A stretch of 64,000 nucleotides of DNA from Thunnus maccoyii (GCF_910596095.1 NC_056538.1:32329094-32393093); one strand, 5' to 3'; counted from the first letter of the stretch, positions 47,501 to 58,306 are shown. The notes: a model not told the origin generated them from the letters alone. Made by a program: numbers and translations.

Positions 47501-48496
47501 ATTTTGTGTCATTGCTGGCGGCTGTAGAGACGCACAACAGTCGTCTTTACATCTACAAAATGCGACTCATTGCATTGTGGGATTGTTAGCGGACAGTTGC
47601 GTACATGACAACAAGCTGTGTATTGTAGATACATTTACCATCAGAATTCAGACCCTCAAATAAAATAGTGGACAGTAAATATGGTAACTATAGAAATATG
47701 TTTCAGTTCAAGGTTTCTGGTCCAGTGAATCTCATTATCTAATATCTTACAAATACTCGTTTACTTACTTATACTTTTTGGAAGAGTCACAATATTAGGA
47801 AGCATCTTATTTGTCTGTTATTAAAGCAACAGTTTTGGGAAATATGTTTACTTGATTTCTTGGTGAGAGTTAGATAAGAAGATTGAGATAAAAACAACAA
47901 TTCTCCACTTTATTTAGAGTTTTTGTACGGATTAAACAGACGAGATATAACATATTAATTAGTAAGCTTTAGAGGTGCTGGTAGGTGGATTTTGTTGGGT
48001 CTCTTTTTTGTTTTTGTTAATAGTCTGGCCGTGGAGTTTTGAATAAGCTGTAGTCTTTCAATTGACCTTTTGGGAAGACCCGTAAAAAGCACATCGCAAT
48101 AGTCTAATCTACTTGAAATAAAAGCATGCTATGCTAAGCTAACCAGCCTCTGAATCCAGCTTCAGACTTGAGAGAGGTTCCGATCTTCTCATCAAGATTC
48201 AAGAAACTTTATTATCTGTCACATACTGACAGAAATTCCTCTTTGACAAAACAGTGAAAACATCACAGTAAAATAAGTTAAGAATAATAACACCAGTACT
48301 GTTAAAAGACAAGTTTAGATGTGAGTATATCTGTTTAAAACTTGTCTTAATCACCACATACACAATAATAATTCCCACAACATGCAAATTGATTTATTTA
48401 TTTTCAGAGCTGGCCCCCCTGCTGCCGGGAAACAGCGATGTGACGGGCAGAAACAAAAACAGCGAGTGCGGGACTATCCGGCAGCGAGCGATGTGA
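35223..48496 (+). CDS. panx1: Pannexin 1 channel, complete 7-exon gene
   Basis: Pannexin 1 forms large-pore plasma-membrane channels that release ATP and other metabolites. Seven exons with agreeing phases join to 1356 nt (451 residues; human PANX1 is 426). The N-terminus [20 protein letters not shown] and the TM1 region [20 protein letters not shown] are near-identical to PANX1. Extracellular loop 1 keeps C66, W74, R75, D81 and C84. Loop 2 keeps C228 and C247. Four membrane segments are visible (about 40-60, 100-125, 196-217 and 258-280). The C-tail holds DSVD at 364-367, where human PANX1 has its caspase site. The ATG sits in GGCGAGATGG. Teleosts have panx1a and panx1b; I cannot decide between them. 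Confidence 0.95.
35700..36480. repeat. Dispersed repeat family Q with a long palindrome
   Basis: Arms at about 35948-36050 and 36157-36260 are near-perfect complements over about 100 bases, with a spacer of about 106 bases. Words such as 'gatatctaaacttagcacaa aaagtaagg' appear inverted in the right arm. Flanks match 25830-26215. Confidence 0.8.
36670..36785 (+). CDS. panx1: panx1 exon 2 (extracellular loop 1)
   Basis: 116 nt encoding [20 protein letters not shown], then [19 protein letters not shown]. Acceptor TCTCTCAG|GTAC; the donor AAG|GTACACAC leads straight into a (CA)n repeat. It is about eight residues shorter than human between CWAAV and LPLWLHK. Confidence 0.96.
36788..36825 (+). 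repeat. (CA)n microsatellite at panx1 exon 2 donor
   Basis: About 19 units starting within the donor sequence of panx1 exon 2. Confidence 0.96.
36830..38450. other. panx1 intron 2
   Basis: No exon recognised. 37925-38060 ('aataatatctttattcatat agcgacctta') looks like a retroelement-tail repeat of a kind common in fish. The rest is unassigned. Confidence 0.4.
38454..38641 (+). CDS. panx1: panx1 exon 3 (TM2 and start of cytoplasmic loop)
   Basis: 188 nt encoding [20 protein letters not shown], then [20 protein letters not shown]. Acceptor TGTGCAG|TTCT, donor GACGG|GTACGG, phase 2. Confidence 0.95.
38676..39942 (-). mobile_element. Tc1/mariner-type element, defective
   Basis: In panx1 intron 3. 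Inner inverted repeats: 38682-38755 (with 'tttaagatcaaaagatgag' and 'cagaatgtcagctttttatt') are mirrored at 39808-39880. The right end carries 'ccaatactttcggaggggat', typical of Tc1 ends. The left outermost end seems missing. Transposase remnants lie on the minus strand. Confidence 0.85.
39065..39638 (-). pseudogene. Tc1-like transposase, frameshifted
   Basis: Starts [20 protein letters not shown], has the GRP-type linker [10 protein letters not shown] and a second-aspartate motif [17 protein letters not shown], then GGGNVMASG. The reading is spread over two or three frames, and the final DE part (PDLNPIE region) is absent. Not functional. Confidence 0.82.
40275..40560. repeat. Dispersed repeat family A, copy in panx1 intron 3
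   Basis: 'caaaacctaaagattttaaa tttactctcatatatgacaa agaaaagcagcaaatcctca' corresponds, inverted, to 49915-49990. Also has the 'atctatcgactaaattattg' end. Confidence 0.55.
40676..40705 (+). repeat. (GAT)n microsatellite
   Basis: About seven GATGAT triplets in panx1 intron 3. Confidence 0.8.
41347..41637 (+). CDS. panx1: panx1 exon 4 (loop, TM3, extracellular loop 2)
   Basis: 291 nt encoding (G)[21 protein letters not shown]3 [20 protein letters not shown] and loop-2 cysteines C228 and C247 (TDEFGC...KVQC). Acceptor TTCTCTCAG|CTCT, donor CTCAG|GTATTT. Confidence 0.95.
41980..42871 (+). repeat. Dispersed fish repeat in panx1 intron 4
   Basis: A continuous block ending in 'aataataaagaaagaaacaa acaaacacac' and 'aatagggtcttcacccttag'. 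I recall this ending from an abundant fish repeat. No coding frame. Confidence 0.45.
42879..44400 (-). mobile_element. Non-LTR retrotransposon relic, split by another LINE
   Basis: Minus strand, two pieces. 44400-44082 carries a frame through [14 protein letters not shown] IIMKCFEQL; 43190-42879 continues [31 protein letters not shown], then [10 protein letters not shown] and [18 protein letters not shown] (RT palm). The pieces are collinear parts of one RT domain, with frameshifts, and the interval 43190-44080 is a foreign insertion. Confidence 0.75.
43190..44080 (+). mobile_element. LINE fragment inserted in an older LINE
   Basis: Plus-strand pieces read [11 protein letters not shown](L)F (from 43285), [24 protein letters not shown] and [29 protein letters not shown], the reverse-transcriptase motifs B to D, with frameshifts. 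The 3' tail 'ccctccatgagttgtgtcc' is shared with 23799-23883. It starts inside the RT and is therefore 5'-truncated. The word AAGTT borders both ends, a possible short target duplication. Confidence 0.75.
44503..44543 (+). repeat. (TAA)n microsatellite
   Basis: About 13 TAA units in panx1 intron 4. Confidence 0.95.
45066..45288 (+). CDS. panx1: panx1 exon 5 (TM4 and proximal C-tail)
   Basis: 223 nt encoding (S)[19 protein letters not shown], then [24 protein letters not shown], highly conserved in PANX1. Acceptor TTTCCAG|CCTC, donor AAG|GTGTTT. Confidence 0.95.
45418..45685 (+). CDS. panx1: panx1 exon 6 (C-tail with caspase-like site)
   Basis: 268 nt encoding [40 protein letters not shown] and a serine/alanine-rich tail. 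DSVD|G (364-367) aligns with the DVVD|G caspase-3/7 site of human PANX1. Acceptor ACTGCAG|GTGC, donor AAAG|GTGAGG. Confidence 0.93.
46024..47155. mobile_element. Interspersed element with TTTAAAGGG ends
   Basis: Left end 'tttaaagggggacatatc', right end 'gaatatgttccctttaag', which is its near-complement. A second copy lies at 14795-15275. This copy holds a nested MITE. In panx1 intron 6. Confidence 0.65.
46136..46652. mobile_element. MITE nested in the 46024-47155 element
   Basis: Ends ATAGACTGTATTTAAAGATG and, inverted, ATAGACTGTATATAAATATG, both running on to GACG. 517 bp, no coding frame. A related partial copy is at about 21924. Confidence 0.78.
47989..48128 (-). mobile_element. LINE reverse-transcriptase C-terminal fragment
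   Basis: Open minus-strand frame [20 protein letters not shown] then [20 protein letters not shown]. This is the conserved SRLDYCN.L..GLP...I.RLQ.IQN.AAR..T pattern of L2-type fish LINEs. Unbroken over 46 codons. In panx1 intron 6. Confidence 0.75.
48408..48496 (+). CDS. panx1: panx1 exon 7 (stop codon)
   Basis: 89 nt encoding (E)[19 protein letters not shown] then CGTIRQRAM and TGA (48494-48496). Acceptor TTATTTTCAG|AGCT. The phase fits exon 6. This end is not conserved with mammals; a compatible LLP/LLD motif is the only resemblance. Confidence 0.82.
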
Positions 48497-48927
48497 TTGG
48501 CCGCTGGCACTGCGATGGAGACGGAGGACTCCACCTCACCAGACCTGGACGAAGGAGGTCTCATCTCACGGTGCATAAAGACACGCCACGACCCTTTCCT
48601 GTCCTGACGGAGTTCATCTTACAGACATCGCAGGAGCTCAGATGTTTGAGACTTTTGTTTGTTTTTTTTCTGACACATCGCTGACTGGAAAGAGGAGGAA
48701 GTGAGCGTCAGGTGATGTAAGACTAGACACTGGAAGTACTGGGAGATTAAAACTCATGCTGGAATCAAAACAAAAGACATTTTAAAAGGTTTAAACGCTG
48801 CATTTACCAGAATGTTTTGCTCTGTGAATTATGGGGTGTGATGACGTCAGACTGACTGTACATATAGATGTTTATTCAGCTGCCAGTGATGTGATAAGTA
48901 ATTTGTTTGTTTTTTGACTCATAACCT

Positions 48928-49415
<488 letters not shown>

Positions 49416-49794
49416 TGTATTTAATTATAATAGACAGAGAGTGTCTACTTGTTTCTTCTCACACTCTGTCGCTGCAATAGTAGAAGAAGAAGAAGAGCTC
49501 GTCACCTGAACCGGTGGTATATTTCAGGTGGTTCTTTGACAAAACAGTCGCTGTAGTTTCATATCTGAAAAAGGTACGTTAAAAGAAAAAACACTCTCAT
49601 TAGTTTGACCCTGAAACTGACATGTGACTGTTTCAACTTTACGTTCAAGTTCAAGTATGAAATTGTCAAAAAAAATGCAGAGACAGAGTCGTGGTTTTCA
49701 TCAAAAAAACAAGTTGTGATGTATTTATTTGCACTGACATTGTCAGAGAATGTGTGTTTTTTTCTTCTATGAGCTTGTTAATCACATTTCAGTG

Positions 49795-50065
49795 TTGATT
49801 GAATAGAGCTGCAACACTAAATTGATTATTAAAACGTTAGAATTACAACTATTTTCATAATCTAATCTAGTTTGTCATTTTTCACACGTAAAAGCCGAAA
49901 TATTCTCCGGTTTCAGCTTCTCAAATGTGAGGATTTGCTGCTTTTCTTTGTTATATGTGACAGTAAATTTAAAAATCTTCAGGTTTTGGACTTTTTAGTC
50001 GGACGAAACTTGTAAACTGGAGCCGATTTATTGATGATGTAAATAATAAGTGGTTGCAGCTGTAG
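49795..50065. repeat. Dispersed repeat family A, copy 3' of panx1
   Basis: 'tgaggatttgctgcttttct ttgttatatgtgacagtaaa' and 'tttttagtcggacgaaac' to 'gtggttgcagctgtag'. Confidence 0.6.
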
Positions 50066-50884
50066 TTGACAGTGTCATGGTTGTAAAAGAGGATTACCAC
50101 TCAACAAAGAATTCTTCATTGTTTTGCTGTTTTTATGGTCTTGCAAGTGACATAACGAGGAAGCTTAAAATGAGCCTGTGCTCTTAGACGTCACAGCACA
50201 AGTTTAGTTGTTTAACTTTCTGGCTCGTTTCACAGGTTTTTCAGTTTCTGATTTTTTTTTTTTTTTTTTTTTCAACAAAAATCGTATGCTGTGCTCATCA
50301 AATGCATTATTTCTCCAAAGTATAGGTCATTTTTTTAAAGGAAACTGCATATTACAGGTAATAATAACTTTAAATAATGTCCAGTTTTTGGGGGGGTTAC
50401 ATACATTTATTCCAATGTTTGGATGTCTAAACTTGCCGTGATTGTTCGGGAATCTCAGGGATAAAAACATCTCACTACTTCATAGTCAGTGTTTACTTAC
50501 TTACTTTACATTTTCCACTGTCTGCATGTTTAAGTGCAGCTTTTTTAAAAATATTGTCATGAAATTACTGCAGTATGATCTCATCCTTACATAATTGTAC
50601 ATTGTGGGACCTTTTTTTTTTTTTGCAATGTTTTTCCATGATACCTTGATACTATCGGGGTCCCATTTCTGTGCAATGGGACACTTTATAAATGTAAAGA
50701 CTTGGAAAGAAACTGATGCTTCTTGTGTTGTGATTTTAGGAAACTTGATGTGACGTTTTGGCTTCTTATGTTTATATTAAATTTCTGTGTTCAAGTGACA
50801 TTTTGATATAAACTGCAGTTGGAGATATGAAGATGGCTGTTGATTATTACACTGAAGGGTTGTTTGCAGTCTTAAAAATAAATA

Positions 50885-51717
50885 TATACATTCAGTGATG
50901 GAAAGTAACTAAGTACATACTACCACTCCACTACATTTCAGAGGGAAATATTGTACTTTCTACTCCACTACATTTATTTAACAGCTTTAGTTACTTTTCA
51001 TGTGAAGATTTGACACAATGGATAATATAACAAGCTTTTAAAATACAACACATTGTTAAAGATGAAACCAGTGGTTTCCAACCTTTTTGGCTTTTGACGT
51101 CTTACAAAAAGCAGTGTGTAGTCGGGGTCACATTTCACATGTCTATGAGTTGTTAACAGCTCCACCAAATAGTGATTTTTCCCTCTAAACTTCTCACATG
51201 CTTTCATTTCAATAAATGTTCAAATGATCCAATATTTCAGCAAAAATCAAAGATTAGAGAAAAAGTCCAAAAAACTGAAAACAGATTTGTGTATCAGAAC
51301 TTTGTTTTTTCTTCTTTCCTCTCCCATTAATCATCTCACGACCCCTCAGATTTATCTGCTGACCCTTTGGAGGGGCCCGACCCCTAGGTTGGGAACCACT
51401 GGACTAAACTAGCTAACTGTATATAAAGTAGTGTAAACTAGCTCCACCTCCAGCAGCTACAACAGTAACATGCTGCTCTAACACTGATGCTTCACTATTA
51501 ATAATCTAATGATGTCATATATAATAATATATCAGTCAGAGGGACCAAACCACTACTTTTACTGCAATACTTTAACTACATCAAGCTCATAATACTTATG
51601 TACTTTATAGTAGGATTTTTCATGCAGGACTTTTACTTTTAATGGAGTATTTTTTACATTGTTGTATTGCTACTTTTACTGCAGTAAAGGATCTGAATAC
51701 TTCTTCCACCACTGCTA
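50885..51717 (-). repeat. Dispersed repeat family P, copy 5 (nearest to full length)
   Basis: Runs from 'ttcagtgatggaaagtaact aag' to 'ttcttccaccactgct'. The two ends are degenerate inverted repeats (CAGTGGTGGAAGAAGTA type). Its first 500 bases match 33880-34380 almost base for base. Confidence 0.8.
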
Positions 51718-51719
51718 TC

Positions 51720-54340
51720 AGTGAGAAAAAATATGCAAAACAGAAAATTAAACACACATGTATTGAGTGTTTCTACCTTCTTTCTGACATCTGATTTCAA
51801 AACTGTAGTTCAGCGAAGTTGAACTAACAGGTTCAAACAAAGACATGTTTGGGATCCACTGAGAATAAATCAGTGTTCTCTTAATTTTCTCACAGCACAT
51901 TTCTTGTTCTATTCATTTAATAGCTGCATACATGTCACCACTTTGCAGCCTCCTGCTCTAAAAATAAGGGTTATAGACACTGTAGAACAGTCAGACCATG
52001 AAAACAAAGAGTGTATGAAGAGTAATACCTGAAGAATGTGCTGAAATAATTGCTTAACTGATCACTGAACATATGTATACCTAATAACCAGTTCATGTAA
52101 CAGAGTTTCTTTATAGGATTTTCTTCCCTTTTAGAAAAATATTAACTTAATTTAACAAAAGTGTAAAACAAAGTTCAACACAAGGATGCAGTTCTTGTTA
52201 AAAGGGGCGTAATGTGAATGATACAGCAGTCCAATAAAAGTGTGTCAATAAAGGTCATCCTACAAGGATGCAATTCCTGTAACAAGGACACAATGATAAT
52301 ATGAATGATACAGCAGTCAAATATGCATCAATAAAAGTTGTCCCGCCTTGTTTGCAGTTTGTGTTTGTTGGACAAGTCTGTTCACATCATCCGTCCTGTT
52401 CTTTGTAATAGCTGCGGATCTGTCAGATACAATATCTTCCATCTGTCTTTAATGGAGTCTCAGCCCCACTTCTGTGTGTCAAACTTGCATATTTAATCCA
52501 TTTCGTCACCCCGCAGTCTGTCCATTCGAGTGAACCATTGATGACTGTTTGGCTTTAACCAGACAGATTAATGTCACGGAGGGCAGAAGGTCTTTCTTGT
52601 CCACATGTTTCATATTAAACTGTATCACTGATTCATAATCAACTCAACAAAGACAAATAAATCAGTGTGTTTCGACACACAGAAACAGCAAAATGACATT
52701 CCCACAGAGCGTGATATATTGTTTCTTCAGTAAAACTTGTAGTTCTTGGACAGTTCTTATTCCACGTCAACTTGTGATTATACATAATGGACCAAACCAG
52801 GATATTAAGATAAGCCAATTGAAATGTTTTAGTCTGTTCCAGCCCTTTGAACTGAACTGTTGTCCGAGTCATCTGTGTTCCGTGAACTATGTTTCACATA
52901 ACTTCTCTATTAGCTTCTGATACAAAACCCCATGTTTATTGACATTATCTTTGTTTTGATGCTCCAAATTCTTCTTAGACTGTTTAATAATGTGCTGAAA
53001 ATACTTTGGGAATAATTATTGTCTGACTATAACTATTGTCCCATGAAGTTATAAACAAACTGTTTCCAAGGTCCGTCATATGATATGTTCATAGGTGATA
53101 TGAAGGCCAATGTTGGAGCCAATAATGACCACAGTGACAGAGTTATAGGAGCCATGGTTGCAGTGTATCTGACTCACTGATTGGTGACTCTGTGACTCAA
53201 TTTGCATAACATGACAGACCTGTGACCACTCAGAAGATCTTCAATCAGATACAATTAATGCACCTTGTTTCTAGGCGACATTTAAGGACCAACAGCGGCT
53301 TTCAATTAGTTAATTTGTCCTGTTTTATTCTTTCTTTCTTTCCTCTAATGTCACAAAAACCAAACTTTGTGGTGATCTATTAATTGATAGCTCGGTGTCG
53401 GTGTCCCGCTGCCTCCTGGGGATGATTCAAAACCTTTAAAACTTCTCCTCCTTTCATCCTGCAAACGTTTGCAAAGGAAAAGATTTGATAAACGCAGTTT
53501 TCATGTTGGCCTGCTGACCCGAAGATGATCCTGCTGTGAGACTTAAATCCTTTAGTTTGTTTGAAGAAGGCTTGACTCACAGCACACAAGCTGTCGTTCA
53601 TACAGTTTATTTCATTCAGAGGAAGTTAACCCTTCGGAGTTCAGTGCAGTTTGTGCAGCAACTCGTCACTTTTAGATTTATTGACAGAAACCTATTGATT
53701 AAAGATACAATCAATAAAATAGGACTATTTTTAGAGGAATGTTAAGGAGAGCTATAGTAATTCTGTAATATGATATCCTACTATAGGCTTACTATTAATA
53801 ATAAGTCTGTATTAATGCTTAGAGTATTATTAGTATTACTGGTTTAGGGACTAAACTACCTGACAGGTGTTGAGTTACTGTAAACTGGATAGTTAACTGA
53901 CTGTATCTACAGTGAACACTTCATAAAGAAAAGCCTGTCTGATGTTCTGTGTCCTTTAGTTTGCAAGTTCCTGTGTTTAAATGAGGATATATTGAAAGTG
54001 TTTCGTACTGTAATATAGTAAACTGTAGGGTGCAGTTCGCTGTATTGTCCACTAGAGGGAGCTGGAGCTCCGCTAGTTAATATATCATTAAAAACATTAT
54101 TTTCTCCTTCAGAGATGATAATAATGTGCCTTGCAGTTTATTTTCCCTTTTATAATTCATGTGAGATTGTGTTTATTTAAAATATAAGCATAAAATAAAT
54201 TCCATCTGTCTTTCTGGCAATAATATGATTGATCTGTCATTCCTATTAGACTGGACTGTGGACGTGACCCAGCAGAGACTCAAACTGTCAGTTTTTTTGT
54301 TGTTTTTTTAAAAAACTAAATTTTCTCTATTAAGTTGAAA
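51720..54340. other. Intergenic sequence 3' of panx1
   Basis: No gene recognised. Contains a tandem duplication at 52181-52340, a 35-bp word shared with 57475 (51949-51983) and a segment at 52724-52830 loosely like the complement of 58876-58990. The rest is AT-rich and unassigned. Confidence 0.45.
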
Positions 54341-54344
54341 CTGA

Positions 54345-54740
54345 CAGAAGTATATGGTATTCATCATTCTTTATTTCACATTGAACATAACTGAAACTTT
54401 GCTTTTGATTTACAACTTAATATATTATTTAATACAATAAAACAAATGAAAATGGCCAGAAATATTGGTCCCATTAACTTAATATCTTGTAGCTCAGCCT
54501 TTAGAGGTAATAACTGCAGTCAAGCTCTTTCTGTAACTCTGAATAAGGTTTCTACTCTTCTGGGCTGGTAGTTTGGTCTCTTCAAACTGCTCCAGTTCTC
54601 TCAGGTTTGATGGGCACTGTCTCCTAACTGCAAGTTTCAGCTCTTTCCACAGATGTTCTATGGGATTCAGATCAGGACTCATAGCAGGACACTTCAGAAT
54701 GGTCCAATGTTTTCCTCTCATCCTGAGCCACTTTTTACGT
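54345..54740 (-). mobile_element. Tc1-like element, transposase C-terminal piece
   Basis: Minus frame at 54721-54494: [20 protein letters not shown], the Tc1 DE motif with the final glutamate, then KLAVRRQCPSNLRELEQF. Opposite in strand to the piece that follows. Confidence 0.8.
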
Positions 54741-55895
54741 TTGATGATTTTACTGCAAAATAAAAGTGTATTTGTTTCAGATCATATTTACTATATATAC
54801 CTCAGGTTGTTGTGTACCCATGAAAATTAAAACAAGTAATCTCATTATTATGGTTTTAGAACAATGACCAAAGAGCTTGATGTTCCTGTGACCACTGTTG
54901 CCAATATTATTAACAAGTTTAAGGCCCATGGAGCTGCAGCCAACATCTCTGGACGTGGTTGCAAGAGGAAAACTGGCCATTGAACAGAGGGATTGTTTGA
55001 ATGGTCGAGGAAGAACCAAGTAAAACTTCAATACAGATCCAAGCTGACCTTCAAGTTCAAGGTACAATAGTTTCAAGTTGCACTATCCGTCGCTGTCTGA
55101 ACGAAAATGGGCTCCATGGTAGAAGACCCAGGAGGACCCCACTTCTAAGAGGGAGACATAAAAAAGCCAGACTGGACTGGACTTTGCCAAAATGCATGTT
55201 GACTAGCCACAGTCCTTCTGGGAGAATGTGGTTTGGACAGATGAAACTAAACTAGAGCCTTTTGGTAAATCACACCAACCTTATGTTTACAGAGGAAACA
55301 ATGAAGCCTTCAAAGAAAAGAACACCAAGCTATTGTGAAACAAGGAGGAGGATCAGTGATGTTTTGGATTTGCTTTGCTGCCTCAGGCACTGGGTGCCAA
55401 GCATGGTCAACATAAAGGGTACAAGACCATCTCGTCTCGTGACCTTTACGTTGACCATGCTTGGCTATTATCTTTTTTCTAATGTCTTCAGACTCTTTAG
55501 TTGTCTTTCTGTTTTCCCCGTTTAATGTGATGCACACAGTGGCACAAAACAGCAGAGTGAGTAATTTTCTCCTTTTGAACTAGCTGCATGAGTGTTTATA
55601 AGATTGAAAACACTTGTGATTAATTAAAACACAATAACCTGCTTAAAGTATCACTACAAATCAATGATTTCTTCTAAATGGCACCAATAATTTTGTCCAG
55701 GCTATTTTAGAACGTCTTTGTAGAATAAACATGAATTCAGTTATTTTTAAACTTTTTTTTTGTTCCACTGCAAACCAAACATAGACATGCATTGATAATA
55801 AAATATCTTTTTTTAATTTCAACACTGTTCAGGGCGAATGGTGCATTATTTTAATAAAATGTAAGGGTATCAATAATGTTGGCCACATCTGTATC
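54741..55895 (+). mobile_element. Tc1-like element, N-terminal half and right end, rearranged
   Basis: From 54861 the plus strand reads TMTKELDVPVTTVANIINKF KAHGAAANISGRG, then broken pieces (VEEEPSKTSIQIQADLQVQG, QGGGSVMFW). The right part has Tc1-like end words 'ggcaccaataattttgtcc' and 'caataatgttggccacatctgta'. The catalytic C-terminus is missing here. A 23-bp hairpin lies at 55396-55465. Confidence 0.75.
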
Positions 55896-56329
55896 TACAG
55901 CATCACTTCTCTGCCTTTTAGCTAAGATCAAATGTAGTATCTGTTCTTGTCAGTGTAATATCTGATACATTCCCTCTCCAGGGACCATATATTAAATAGA
56001 TTTGTGGAGCAGGGGCTTGTTCCGTCCACTCCTCATATAGACCAGGTATCACAGTACCTCCAGGAGTGGTGCACCATCCTCTGTCAGTTAGATATAAAAC
56101 ATCTGAACCTGGTAGATAAAGTTATACAATAAGTGTGTTTCCTACATTCAGTTTCAAGTTAAGGAGTTATTTCAACTTATTATTCAGGTATTAGTACACT
56201 CCACTGATAACTTAAACTCTTAAGTTTAAATTCATGTGCAATTAACACTTTGAATTTTTACTTAGTAATTTCTACATATTGATCGTTGGAAGGAAAACAC
56301 CTGATAACTGCTCCAATGTTTATATTATA

Positions 56330-57125
56330 GAGCTACAGCAGTGTCTAGCCGTCACAGAATGAGACACAAATAGACAATTTAAATCTGTTAATTATTGAAA
56401 GAACAGAACCGACTGTCAAGGGAGTAGCAGGGGATGGACCCAAATGCTGAGGCTGCAATGCAGATTTGACAAAAACCTCCTTTAATCTTGCAATGGTCAA
56501 GAACAGGACAAAGCAAACAGAGCTGAACAGAACTGGCAGACAAGACAAAACAAATGATCCAACAAAGACTGAACAAAAAAACAGGACTTAAGTAGTAACT
56601 GAACTAACGAGAAGATGAGGTGCAGGTGGGGAAATGGGTGGAGGACTCAGGAGAAGAGAGTGAACAGACAAGGAGCCGATTGGCTGGGGAAACACTGGGA
56701 GTAGGGCAGGGCTGATGAGGGTGATGCAGGGCAGGTGAGAGGAGGAGCACACGAACACAGGAGGAGGAAACACAGGGAAATCAGGAAACCAAAAAACACA
56801 GTACTCTAAGCTACCGAAAACCCAAAAGAACACAAAAAGTCCAAAAACCAAACAAAGTCCAGGCAGGATGTGACACCAACATGAAGGAGCATTGAAAACG
56901 GTTTAAATATAATATTGCTTATTTAGTTTGTGATAGTCTGACGTCCTTTCAAGCTCAGGATGATTTTATAGGAGACGCAGCTGTGTGACGTCATATTTTC
57001 CTGAAGGGGCTGAAATGTAACGAGAAGCCTTTTGACTCATGAAGAGAAATAATAAAGTTATAAGAGTGTTATTCATCATTCAGGCATTTTTATTTTATAA
57101 ATAAATATGAGAAGCTGCTGTTGGT
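56330..57125 (+). repeat. Dispersed repeat interrupted by a solo LTR
   Basis: 56330-56413 plus 56876-57125 read together like 11210-11530: 'agacaatttaaatctgttaa', 'atttagtttgtgatagtct', 'gaagccttttgactcatgaa' and 'tttttattttataaataaa'. Confidence 0.65.
56414..56875 (-). mobile_element. Solo LTR (Gypsy-like) with 5-bp target duplication
   Basis: 462 bp bounded by TGTCA...TGACA, read on the minus strand as TGTCACATCCTGCCTGGACT at the start and a CCTTGACA end. Flanks are CCGAC (56409-56413) and CCAAC (56876-56880), a 5-bp duplication with one change. No internal gag/pol, so it is a recombined remnant. Confidence 0.8.
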
Positions 57126-57215
57126 GACGTCATTCCTGTTCCACAGGTAGTTTTCCTGATCTGCTGTATTACAACAATAACCTGACTTTACTGTGCCGTC
57201 TGATCAGCTGACCAA

Positions 57216-57416
57216 TCAGTAAACGTATTGGATCAAAGGGATGTTGCCGTCCAGTAAAAAACCTCCGCAGAGGATAAACCTGTGGTTCCTCGCTCTGAGC
57301 TCCTTCAGGAGCTTCCTCACCAAGTCCACAGGACCAGCGCCAGGCTTTGGAGCCAGTTTGACATAGATGTGGATGTGGAGAAGGACAGTGAACGCAGCAC
57401 ATTTTCCTTTTACAAT
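57216..57416 (-). other. Unidentified open frame, possible gene remnant
   Basis: A 66-codon minus-strand frame ending with TGA at 57218-57216: KLAPKPGAGPVDLVRKLLKE, LRARNHRFILCGGFLLDGN. The composition looks like real protein rather than noise, but I do not recognise the family. There is no partner exon nearby, and an in-frame TAG lies just upstream (57419-57417). It may be the last piece of a retropseudogene or an unknown gene. Confidence 0.3.
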
Positions 57417-57809
57417 CTACTTGTCTCACTCAGCAGTTACTTGTTACTACTGTTTATTTAATATTCACATACAACCTCCTGCTCTAAAAATAAGGGTTAT
57501 AGACACTGTTAGTGATGTAAACAAAACAAAAGAGCCATCATCCAGGTAACATTTTAGAGTGTTTCGTGTCACATTTTGCATCATATGTTGGACTTTAACA
57601 GCTGGACGAAGAGGGATATTTTAATACAGGAGAGACAGATGAAAGTTAATGTTATTCATATAAAGGTTCTCCCCATATTAGAACCATAGGAACCAACCTG
57701 AAAATCAGAGAAGTTGAACTTTCAGAAATGTGGGTGTTTTATCAGAAATTACGTATAAGAGCTCAGTTAAAATGTCAGGAGAATAGACTCCTGTAGAATA
57801 TTATCACAT

Positions 57810-58023
57810 TGTGACCCGGAAAAGTCAAGGACGACGCAGGACACCAAAAAGTAGATTGTTTGGCTTTTTACTAGCACATTGTATGGATCACAGACAGAGC
57901 AAGAATCACATGCCATCACATCCTGTATAGAGACTTCCTGTCAGGACTTCCTGCCTGTCAGGTAACCCATACCTGGAGCCTAGAGTTCCCTCTAGATAAC
58001 ACCAGAAGTCTCAGGATACTACA
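57810..58023 (-). mobile_element. LTR of a Gypsy-type retrotransposon
   Basis: On the minus strand the purine tract GAAGAGAGGGA is followed by TGTAGTATCCTGAGACTTCT and, after 214 bases, ends ...CGGGTCACA. A TG...CA LTR preceded by a polypurine tract is the expected 3' LTR arrangement. The internal region upstream of it holds pol remnants. Confidence 0.72.
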
Positions 58024-58306
58024 TCCCTCTCTTCTCAGGCCTGCAGACAACACTCACTGCAAGAGAAAATAAGACAACTTAATCAACATTGTACATAAGA
58101 TACATTTTACTTAAAGTTGAACTCACGTCAATTTAACTCTTGAATTGTAACTTACATTTTGGGTTTGTTTTAAACGTTAAGAACTTAAAATGCAAGACAC
58201 CTTAATTTGTATCTAACTACTTAGAATAATTTTTAGCAACTAAATTTAATCAACAGTGGTATTCTCTGCAGAGCTGATAAATATTCTTTTTCTTTTCACT
58301 GTTTAA

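Noticed and set aside
48382..48684. Plus-strand frame of 100 codons over panx1 exon 7
   Set aside because: It is in a different frame from the one required by exon 6 phase. The required frame gives a short tail ending at 48496.
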